A stretch of 64,000 bases of DNA, from contig NZ_FNNR01000013.1 in the NCBI RefSeq assembly GCF_900106835.1, positions 56,713 through 120,712 on the forward strand, in the 5' to 3' direction. A program made the translations under genes and the position numbers. The stretch is from Arthrobacter sp. cf158. Its GTDB lineage: Bacteria; Actinomycetota; Actinomycetes; Actinomycetales; Micrococcaceae. A model generated the notes under the pieces. The model searched no databases and had not been told where the DNA came from. It worked only from the letters and a program-made list of their open reading frames with translations. Positions 43,088 through 50,041 of this stretch are shown piece after piece (the first letter of the stretch is position 1; each line of letters opens with the position of its first letter).

Positions 43088-44134
43088 GTGACTGACGTGA
43101 CGAGCCCCGGAGCAGCAACCGCCCCCAGCAAGCGTGGCCGGGGGGAGAAGTCCTCTGCCACCATCTACGACATCGCCAAGCTCGCCGGCGTGAACCCATC
43201 CACGGTTTCACGCGCCCTGAGCAAGCCGGGCAGGGTCAGCGCCAAGACGCAGAAAATTATCGAGGACGCGGCGGAGCAACTGAACTACCAGGTGAACCCG
43301 TTCGCCCGCGCGCTCCCCACCGGACGCACGCAAACCATCGGATTGATCGTCGCGGACATCACCAACCCCACCTTCTTCGACATCATCCGCGGCGCGGAAA
43401 CCACGGGCTCAGCCCGTGACTACACTCTGGTCCTGGCTGAATCCGCCGAGTCACCGGAGACTGAGGTCACGGCCGCGCGACGCCTGCTGAGCACTGTTGA
43501 TGGCCTCATTCTGGCCAGTCCCCGTATGGATGACGACCATATCCGCGCTCTTTCAGCAGACAAGCCAGTGGTGGTCATCAACCGGCAAATCGATGGCGTG
43601 CCGTGCGTTGTGCCCGACGTCAACAAGGGCATCAGTGAGGCTGTCCGCAGCTTGGCTGCCAACGGCCACACCAATCTCGCGTATGTCGCCGGACCTGCGC
43701 AGTCGTGGATGACAGGCCGCCGTTGGGAAGGTGTCAAAGCTGCTTGTGAGTGGTCCAAGTTGGGCGCCGTCCGGCTGGAATCGTCCAAGCCAACGGTCGA
43801 CGGCGGCAGGCAGGTAGCGCGCGATGTCCTGGACAGCGGGGCGACGGCCGTCATCACCTACAACGACCTCCTGGCCATCGGCTTGATGCAGGAATTGCAG
43901 GCCGGCGGGATGCGCGTTCCGGACCAGATCAGCATTGTTGGTTTCGACGACATCTTCGGGGCAGACTTCACCACTCCAGCCCTGACCACCGTGCGTTCAC
44001 CCTTGGGGGAGTGCGGAACCCGCGCCGTGACCATCCTGTTGGACGTGCTGCAGGGCCACGATGCTCCGGATGAAGCCGTGAGCGTGGAAACCGAACTCGT
44101 GGTGCGCGGCTCCAGTGGCAGGCTTCTGGCCTAG
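43088..44134 (+). CDS. LacI-family regulator of the sugar-acid cluster (LacI-2)
   Basis: 348 residues from the GTG at 43088. A 25-residue polar N-terminus precedes the HTH IYDIAKLAGVNPSTVSRALS and hinge, then a sugar-sensing domain with GLIVADITNPTFFDIIRGAE, ISIVGFDDIFGADFTTPALT and VRSPLGECGTRAVTILLDVL. The recognition segment STVSRAL is identical to LacI-1, supporting a shared operator. A predicted operator/promoter directly upstream suggests autoregulation. The effector is likely a uronate or pathway intermediate; this is unproven. Confidence 0.92.
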   Translation: MTDVTSPGAATAPSKRGRGEKSSATIYDIAKLAGVNPSTVSRALSKPGRVSAKTQKIIEDAAEQLNYQVNPFARALPTGRTQTIGLIVADITNPTFFDIIRGAETTGSARDYTLVLAESAESPETEVTAARRLLSTVDGLILASPRMDDDHIRALSADKPVVVINRQIDGVPCVVPDVNKGISEAVRSLAANGHTNLAYVAGPAQSWMTGRRWEGVKAACEWSKLGAVRLESSKPTVDGGRQVARDVLDSGATAVITYNDLLAIGLMQELQAGGMRVPDQISIVGFDDIFGADFTTPALTTVRSPLGECGTRAVTILLDVLQGHDAPDEAVSVETELVVRGSSGRLLA

Positions 44135-44178
44135 CCTGGAGCTCCAGGAAGTACTGGCAGCAACTAGTTGGCAATTTT

Positions 44179-44218
44179 TGGCAACCGGTTGACAAGGGTG
44201 GCAAGTGGGCCGCAAGAT
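44179..44218 (+). promoter_or_regulatory. LacI operator overlapping the uxaC promoter
   Basis: Operator TGGCAACCGGTTGACA (44179-44194). The -35 TTGACA is its last six bases, then an 18-bp spacer and CAAGAT (44213-44218); the ATG is 7 bases past the -10. A TTGGCAA half-site lies at 44168. Confidence 0.75.
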
Positions 44219-44224
44219 TGACCT

Positions 44225-45631
44225 ATGTCACAGTCCATTGCCGCACACCCTGACAGGCTCCTGCCCGCAGATCCCGGGACGCGCAGCATCGCGCGGTCCT
44301 TGCTGGAGCGCGTCCAGGACCTGCCCATCATTTCTCCGCACGGTCACGTTGACGCAGCCGTCATTGAGCAGAACACTCCGTTCCCCGATCCCGCGGCCCT
44401 CCTGGTCAGTCCGGACCACTACGTCACCCGCCTGATCCACGCCAATGGTGTTCCGATGGACCAGTTGCTGGCCGGCGCAGCCTCCGCGCCCGAATCCCGG
44501 GAGATCTGGCGGCAATTCGTTGAAGCCTGGCCGCTGTTCGAGGGCACAGCCTCCGGGTATTGGCTGCGCACCCAGTTTGATGACGTCTTCAAACTTGGCG
44601 CTGACCTCAGCGAGATGGCTTCCGATGCCAGCTATGACGCGATCGCCGCAAAGTTGGTGGAGCCGGACTTCCGTCCCCGGCAGCTCTTCAAGGACTTCAA
44701 TATCGAAGTTCTGGCCACCACGGACGATCCTCTGGACAACCTGGCCAGCCACAAGGCCCTGACCGAAGACCCGAGCTTCAACGGCCGTGTCCTTCCAACA
44801 TTCCGTCCCGACGCCTACCTGAACGTGGCGCATCCGCAGTGGAGCAACAATGTTGACCGCTTGGTGGAGACGGCTGCTGACGGTGCCACAGGCTACGCGG
44901 GCTATATTACGGCGCTTGAGAACCGCCGTCGTTATTTTGTGGAGCATGGTGCGGTATCGGCGGACCATGGCGTTCGCACTCCTGCCACGCTCAAACTGGA
45001 TAGCGCGGAGGCCGCAGCGCTGTTCGAAAAGGCCCGGGCAGGCAGAGCCACAGCTGCCGACCGCGACGCGTTCGAGGCCCACATGATGTACCAGATGGCG
45101 CGCATGTCAGTGGCCGACGGATTGGTCATGACCATCCATCCAGGCTCCTACCGCAACCACCACGGCCCCACGTTCGAGTCCTTTGGTGCCGACACTGGTC
45201 ACGACATTCCCTTCGCGGTGAACTACACGGAGGCCATCCGCCCGCTGCTGCAGGATTTCGGTACGGCCAAGGACTTCCACCTGGTGCTTTTCACGCTGGA
45301 CGAGACAGTCTTCTCCCGCGAACTGGCGCCGCTTGCAGGCTTCTACCCGTCCGTGTACATCGGCGCACCCTGGTGGTTCCTCGATGCGCCGGATGCCATG
45401 CTGCGCTTCCGCTCCGCAGTCACGGAAACCGCCGGTTTCTCGCGGTCCTCCGGCTTCATTGACGACACCCGCGCGTTCTGCTCCATCCCCGCACGGCACG
45501 ACGCCTCGCGAAGGATCGAAGCGTCCTTCCTCGCGCGTCTTGTTGCCGAGCACCGGGTCACGGAAGACCGCGCGCACGAGCTGATCCTCGACGTCGTCGA
45601 TTCCTCGCCCCGCAGGGTGTTCAAGCTGTGA
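44225..45631 (+). CDS. uxaC: Glucuronate isomerase
   Basis: 468 residues. It isomerises D-glucuronate/galacturonate to fructuronate/tagaturonate. It is an amidohydrolase-like barrel with N-terminal PIISPHGHVDAAVIEQNTPF (the paired histidines), DHYVTRLIHANG, KDFNIEVLATTDDPLDNLA, MTIHPGSYRNHH, and C-terminal RHDASRRIEASFLARLVAEH, all typical of UxaC. No ribosome-binding site precedes the ATG, and the -10 element ends 6 bases before it, so translation from a leaderless mRNA is likely. The stop overlaps the GTG of the next gene (GTGA). Confidence 0.95.
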   Translation: MSQSIAAHPDRLLPADPGTRSIARSLLERVQDLPIISPHGHVDAAVIEQNTPFPDPAALLVSPDHYVTRLIHANGVPMDQLLAGAASAPESREIWRQFVEAWPLFEGTASGYWLRTQFDDVFKLGADLSEMASDASYDAIAAKLVEPDFRPRQLFKDFNIEVLATTDDPLDNLASHKALTEDPSFNGRVLPTFRPDAYLNVAHPQWSNNVDRLVETAADGATGYAGYITALENRRRYFVEHGAVSADHGVRTPATLKLDSAEAAALFEKARAGRATAADRDAFEAHMMYQMARMSVADGLVMTIHPGSYRNHHGPTFESFGADTGHDIPFAVNYTEAIRPLLQDFGTAKDFHLVLFTLDETVFSRELAPLAGFYPSVYIGAPWWFLDAPDAMLRFRSAVTETAGFSRSSGFIDDTRAFCSIPARHDASRRIEASFLARLVAEHRVTEDRAHELILDVVDSSPRRVFKL

Positions 45632-46995
45632 CCGCCGGGAATCTTCCGCGTCTGGGCCGTTCGGTTGCGCCCGCGGCCAAAGCGCCCATCCGCATGGTGC
45701 ACCTTGGCCTGGGCGCCTTCCACCGTTCTCATCAGGCCTGGTACACGCAGCACGCCGGCGACGCGGGGGAGTGGGGCATCGCCTCGTTCACCGGTCGTCG
45801 CCCGGACGCCGCCGTGGTTCTCGCCGCGCAGGACGGTCTGTTCACTGTGGTGGAGCGCTCGGATGCGGGCGACTCCTTTGAAGTTGTGGGCAGCATTGTG
45901 GAAGCCGCGGACGGCGCCGATGTGCAGCGTTTGGTTGAACTGGTAGCGGCGCCCCAAACCGTTGTGGTTACCCTGACCATCACCGAAGCGGCCTACGGAT
46001 TCGGCGCAGACGACGTACCGCTGCTGGCTTCCGGCGGGACGCCCACGACGCCGTTGGGCCGCTTGGTCCTTGGACTCGCCGCACGCAGGGACGCCGACGG
46101 CGGTCCACTCGCCGTCGTCTCCTGTGACAATCTTTCGGACAACGGGAACGTCGCCCGCAACGCCGTGCTGGGTATCGCCGGCGCATACGACGCTGGGCTT
46201 GCAGCCTGGATTGAGGCGAACGTCAGTTTCGTCAGTACCTCCGTGGACCGGATTACGCCCCGCACTACGGACGCTGACCTCGACGCCGTTGCGGCCTCGT
46301 GCGGATACCGGGATCTTGCGCCGGTGGTCACCGAGCCTTTCCGCAATTGGGTCCTCAGTGGCGATTTCCCCGCAGGCCGTCCGCGCTGGGAGGACGCAGG
46401 TGCGGTCTTTGTGGACCACATCGAGCCCTACGAGAACCGCAAGCTGTGGCTCCTGAACGGCGCGCACTCGATTCTGGCCTATGCCGGCCAGTTGCGGGGG
46501 CACGCAACTGTTGCGGAGGCGCTCTCGGATCCCGTGTGCCGGGGTGCTGTGGAGGAGTTCTGGGATGAAGCGTCCCGCCACCTCCCGGGCAAGGAACTGG
46601 AGATTCCCGAATACCGGGCTGCGTTGCTGGAGCGTTTTGGCAACTCACGGATCGCACACCACTTGGCCCAGATCGCCATGGACGCCAGCACCAAACTGAG
46701 GATGCGGGCCATACCTGTCCTCCGGGCTGAGCGTGCGGAAGGGCGGCAAGGCCACGGGGCAGCGCGGATGATTGCGGCGTGGTCCGCCTTCGTGGCATCG
46801 AATCCCGGCCTGCAGGATCCTCAGTCCAGGGCCGTGGGCGAGGCAAACCAACTTTCCGGGCTGGAGCGAACTGCTGCGCTTATGGCGTTGCTTGACTCGG
46901 AACTTGCCGGAGAGCCGGCAGCGGTGGAGCTTGTCCATGAGCTCAGCTCGGACTTTGTTCCCGCGGTTCCGGCGAACTCAGGTACTGCCGCGTAG
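45628..46995 (+). CDS. uxuB: Mannitol dehydrogenase-family oxidoreductase (D-fructuronate reductase, UxuB-like)
   Basis: 455 residues, GTG overlapping the uxaC stop. It is a polyol-specific long-chain dehydrogenase: NAD motif MVHLGLGAFHRSHQAWYTQH, VVTLTITEAAYGF, VVSCDNLSDNGNVARNAVLG, FVSTSVDRITPRTT, and the catalytic region YENRKLWLLNGAHSILAYAG. Coupled to uxaC, it should reduce fructuronate to mannonate, which supplies the ManD dehydratase downstream. A mannitol or other polyol substrate is possible on family grounds, but the context is specific. Confidence 0.9.
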   Translation: MTAGNLPRLGRSVAPAAKAPIRMVHLGLGAFHRSHQAWYTQHAGDAGEWGIASFTGRRPDAAVVLAAQDGLFTVVERSDAGDSFEVVGSIVEAADGADVQRLVELVAAPQTVVVTLTITEAAYGFGADDVPLLASGGTPTTPLGRLVLGLAARRDADGGPLAVVSCDNLSDNGNVARNAVLGIAGAYDAGLAAWIEANVSFVSTSVDRITPRTTDADLDAVAASCGYRDLAPVVTEPFRNWVLSGDFPAGRPRWEDAGAVFVDHIEPYENRKLWLLNGAHSILAYAGQLRGHATVAEALSDPVCRGAVEEFWDEASRHLPGKELEIPEYRAALLERFGNSRIAHHLAQIAMDASTKLRMRAIPVLRAERAEGRQGHGAARMIAAWSAFVASNPGLQDPQSRAVGEANQLSGLERTAALMALLDSELAGEPAAVELVHELSSDFVPAVPANSGTAA

Positions 46996-47026
46996 GGCTC
47001 CTTCCTGATTCAGCGCCCCGTTTGCT

Positions 47027-47062
47027 GGCCCAGGCTGCCCGGATTGGCAGGCAACCTGGGCC
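47027..47062 (+). terminator. Imperfect hairpin after the uxuB-like gene
   Basis: GGCCCAGG-CTGCC (47027-47039) pairs with GGCAG-(GCAA)-CCTGGGCC (47046-47062). No clear T-tract. Together with the repeat at 47090-47152 it fills the 326-bp gap before the transporter gene. Confidence 0.5.
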
Positions 47063-47089
47063 GCCGGCGTTTAAGGCGGGGTTCCCCTG

Positions 47090-47152
47090 CGTTGTGGGGC
47101 CCGGTGTGCGTGCCCTGGCGTGATTTTAGGGCGCAAACCGGGCCTCACAACG
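47090..47152. repeat. 63-bp inverted repeat (REP-like)
   Basis: Outer arms CGTTGTGGGGCCCGGT (47090-47105) and ACCGGGCCTCACAACG (47137-47152) pair with one mismatch; inner GCCCT/AGGGC extends the stem. No coding potential. Confidence 0.75.
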
Positions 47153-47187
47153 TGGAAACACTTGGACAAACTTTCAAGGAAATCTTT

Positions 47188-47227
47188 CGGCAACCGATTG
47201 CCAAACGTTTGCCAAAGTGACTAGAAT
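47188..47227 (+). promoter_or_regulatory. LacI operator overlapping promoter of the GPH symporter gene
   Basis: Operator CGGCAACCGATTGCCA (47188-47203). The -35 TTGCCA is its last six bases, then an 18-bp spacer and TAGAAT (47222-47227). A further half-site TTTGCCAA lies at 47208. Confidence 0.75.
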
Positions 47228-47321
47228 TACAACAGCTGCACAGCCGGTACCGGATTCCAGTGATCCACACACTGTCGAGCCGGACCGGACCGCAATGACG
47301 CGAAGGGTAAAGGAGCCCGCA

Positions 47322-48728
47322 TTGAAAAAGCTCAGCAAACTCAGCATCGCCGGCTATGGTGCCGGCGACGCCGCCAACAATTTGGCCTTCACAACAGCCA
47401 CCATGTTCCTGTTGGTCTACTACACGGATGTCGCAGGAATCTCAGCCGCCGCGGCCGGCACCTTGCTCTTGGTGGTCAGGATCTTCGATGCCTTTGCCGA
47501 CGTTTTTGCCGGACGCCTGGTGGACCGCACGTACAGCAAGCGCTTCGGCAAGTTCCGGCCCTTCATCATGTTCGGCTCCATCCCGTTGTTGCTCCTCAGC
47601 GTGGCCACGTTCTCCGTGCCGCAACTGGGCGAAACCGGGACTCTGCTCTACGCCTACGTGACCTACGCGGCCTTGGGTTTGGCCTACTCTTTGGTCAACA
47701 TTCCCTATGGTTCCCTGGCTGGAGCGATGACCCAGGATCCGGGGGACCGTGCCAAGCTTGGCTCGGCCCGCATGGTGGGAGCGTTGCTGGTTGGTTCTGC
47801 CTTGGGGATCTTCGTGGCTCCCCTGATCAAGCCGGGTGCGGACCTCCAGTCCACCTTCACCACCATCACTTTGGCCTTTGTGGTGATCGGCGCGGCGCTG
47901 TACTTCTTTACGGTGCTGACCGCGAAGGAGCGCGTTCACCGATCGGTGCCCAATGTTTCCTTCAAGCAGAGCATGGATACGCTGAAAACCAACCGCCCTT
48001 TGCTCATGCTGTGCTTGAGCAGCTTCCTCTTCCTGACCGGCTACATGGCATTGTCCTCCGTGCAGCTGTACTACCTGCGCGACGTATTGGGCCGCTTGGA
48101 TCTCTATCCCGTGCTGGCAATCGTCCAGCTGGTCATGACGTTGGCCTTGGCGCCCCTGATGCCGCGGTTGGTCCGCAAGCTGGGTAAAAAGAACGTCTAT
48201 ATCGTGGCGGGAGCCCTGTCCATGGTGGGCGGAATCATCGTTTTCCTGGCGCCTTCCTCCATGGTCTGGGTTGGATTCTCCGGTCTTGTTGTCAGCCTGA
48301 TGGGCGTCATGGCCGTGAACATCGTGGTGTGGGCCCTGGAGGCTGACACGGTGGAGTATGGCGAATGGAAGACGGGCGTGCGGACCGAAGGAATCACGTA
48401 CGCGTTGTTCTCCTTCACCCGGAAGACCGGCCAGGCCGTTGGTGGCGCACTGGCCGCTTATTGCCTGGCCGTCGGCGGGTACAAGTCCGGCGTCGCCCAG
48501 AGTGCCGATGCTTTGCAGGGCATTCAATTTGCCGCCGGAGCGCTGCCGGCCATCATGACCATCCTGGCCATCGGGGTGATGGCCAAGTACAAGCTCACGG
48601 ATGTCTTGCACGCGCAGATTGTGGGCGAGATCAAGGCCCGCCGCTCTGCGGGGGACTCCGGCACACAGAACCCGACCGGCGTATCCACACTGCGGCAACC
48701 GGTTGCCAAGCATGGCAATCCAACCTAA
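47322..48728 (+). CDS. MFS/GPH-type glycoside (glucuronide) cation symporter
   Basis: 468 residues from a TTG at 47322 with AAAGGAG six bases upstream. Earlier in-frame starts (GTG 47217, ATG 47295) lie at or just after the predicted promoter and have no site. About 12 membrane helices; the GPH signature DAFADVFAGRLVDRTYSKRFGKFRPFI and GLAYSLVNIPYGSLAGAMTQ are clear. Such carriers import glucuronides, melibiose or xylosides with H+ or Na+. The gene is under a cluster-type LacI operator. Its last codons contain the operator of the next gene. Confidence 0.92.
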   Translation: MKKLSKLSIAGYGAGDAANNLAFTTATMFLLVYYTDVAGISAAAAGTLLLVVRIFDAFADVFAGRLVDRTYSKRFGKFRPFIMFGSIPLLLLSVATFSVPQLGETGTLLYAYVTYAALGLAYSLVNIPYGSLAGAMTQDPGDRAKLGSARMVGALLVGSALGIFVAPLIKPGADLQSTFTTITLAFVVIGAALYFFTVLTAKERVHRSVPNVSFKQSMDTLKTNRPLLMLCLSSFLFLTGYMALSSVQLYYLRDVLGRLDLYPVLAIVQLVMTLALAPLMPRLVRKLGKKNVYIVAGALSMVGGIIVFLAPSSMVWVGFSGLVVSLMGVMAVNIVVWALEADTVEYGEWKTGVRTEGITYALFSFTRKTGQAVGGALAAYCLAVGGYKSGVAQSADALQGIQFAAGALPAIMTILAIGVMAKYKLTDVLHAQIVGEIKARRSAGDSGTQNPTGVSTLRQPVAKHGNPT

Positions 48729-48731
48729 AAT
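48693..48731 (+). promoter_or_regulatory. LacI operator-promoter for manD inside the end of the symporter gene
   Basis: Operator CGGCAACCGGTTGCCA (48693-48708). -35 TTGCCA (48703-48708), 17-bp spacer, TAAAAT (48726-48731). TTGCCA-N4-TGGCAA (48703-48718) forms a second, everted dyad. Confidence 0.75.
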
Positions 48732-48811
48732 CAAATCTATCCACTTGTGGTGCCCATCGCATCGAAGCGAGTGCACATGCCCCAACCAGCAGAATCCCGA
48801 AAGGAAAAGCT

Positions 48812-50041
48812 GTGAAAATCATTGCCGCTGAAGTCTTCGTGACCAGCCCGTCCCGTAACTTCGTCACCCTGCGCATCACCACGGAGGATGGTGTGACGGG
48901 TATTGGTGACGCGACGCTCAACGGCCGTGAACTCGCCGTGGCTGCGTACCTGAAGGAACACGTCGCCCAGTTGCTCATCGGCAAGGATCCGCACCGGATT
49001 GAGGACACGTGGCAGTTCCTTTACCGCAGCTCCTACTGGCGCCGCGGCCCCGTGACCATGGCCGCGATTGCCGCCGTCGACATGGCGTTGTGGGACATCA
49101 AGGGCAAGATCGCCGGGATGCCGGTGTACCAACTGCTGGGCGGTGCCTCGCGCAACGGTTTGCGGGCTTACGGCCACGCCTCGGGTGCGGACATTCCGTC
49201 CTTGTTCGACTCCGTCCGTGAGCACCTGGAACTGGGCTACAAGTCCATCCGCATCCAGACCGCCATCCCCGGCATCAAAGCCGTGTACGGTGTGGCCGCG
49301 CAGGCACAGGCCTCCGGCGAGCGTTATGACTACGAACCCGCCGGCCGTGGCGCGTTCCCGCAGGAAGAGGACTGGGACACCCGCGCCTACCTGCGCCACC
49401 TGCCCACCGTGTTTGAGGCCGTGCGGAACGAATTCGGCCCGGAAATCCCGCTGCTGCACGACGGCCACCACCGCATGACGCCCATCCAGGCCGCCAAGCT
49501 CGGCAAGGCCCTGGAGCCGTACGACCTCTTCTGGCTGGAGGACTGCACCCCGGCCGAGAACCAGGAGGGCCTGCGCCTGGTCCGCCAGCACACCACCACC
49601 CCGCTGGCCATCGGCGAAATCTTCAACACGGTGTTCGACTTCCAGACCCTCATCAAGGAGCAGTTGATCGACTACGTCCGTGCTGCATCCACCCACTTCG
49701 GGGGCATTTCGCCGCTGAAAAAGGTCATGGATTTCGCCGCCCAGTACCAGATCAAGTCCGGCTTCCACGGTCCCACGGACATCTCCCCGGTGGGCTTCGC
49801 CGCCCAGCTCCACGTGGGTCTTGCGATCCACAACTACGGCATCCAGGAGTACATGCAGCACTCGGACAAGACCAACGAGGTCTTCCAGCAGTCCATGACC
49901 TTCAAGGACGGCTACCTGCACCCCGGCGACAACCCCGGCATTGGCGTCGAATTCAACGAGGAAGCCGCTGCGGCGTTCCCGTATCAGCAGGCGTACCTGC
50001 CGTACAACCGCCTCGTGGACGGCACTGTTCATGATTGGTAA
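48812..50041 (+). CDS. manD: Mannonate dehydratase-type enolase-superfamily enzyme (ManD/RspA)
   Basis: 409 residues from the GTG at 48812, preceded by AAAGGAAAAG; the longer open frame is a shadow of the symporter gene. It dehydrates D-mannonate (or D-gluconate in some members) to 2-keto-3-deoxygluconate. Motifs: GRELAVAAYLKEHVAQLLIG, AAVDMALWDIKGKIAGMPVY, metal ligands in LLHDGHHRMTP, FWLEDCTP and LAIGEIFN, and HGPTDISPVGFAAQ plus IHNYGIQEYM near the active site. It has its own promoter, is coupled to the next gene by an 11-base overlap, and completes glucuronate to fructuronate to mannonate to KDG. Confidence 0.93.
   Translation: MKIIAAEVFVTSPSRNFVTLRITTEDGVTGIGDATLNGRELAVAAYLKEHVAQLLIGKDPHRIEDTWQFLYRSSYWRRGPVTMAAIAAVDMALWDIKGKIAGMPVYQLLGGASRNGLRAYGHASGADIPSLFDSVREHLELGYKSIRIQTAIPGIKAVYGVAAQAQASGERYDYEPAGRGAFPQEEDWDTRAYLRHLPTVFEAVRNEFGPEIPLLHDGHHRMTPIQAAKLGKALEPYDLFWLEDCTPAENQEGLRLVRQHTTTPLAIGEIFNTVFDFQTLIKEQLIDYVRAASTHFGGISPLKKVMDFAAQYQIKSGFHGPTDISPVGFAAQLHVGLAIHNYGIQEYMQHSDKTNEVFQQSMTFKDGYLHPGDNPGIGVEFNEEAAAAFPYQQAYLPYNRLVDGTVHDW

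Noticed and set aside
41775..43211. 478-codon minus-strand open frame opposite the second oxidoreductase
   Set aside because: Antisense shadow of a clear Gfo/Idh/MocA gene and crosses a regulatory region.
47217..47321. GTG at 47217 as start of the GPH symporter
   Set aside because: It lies between the predicted -35 and -10 elements; TTG at 47322 has AAAGGAG at ideal spacing and the mature family N-terminus begins there.
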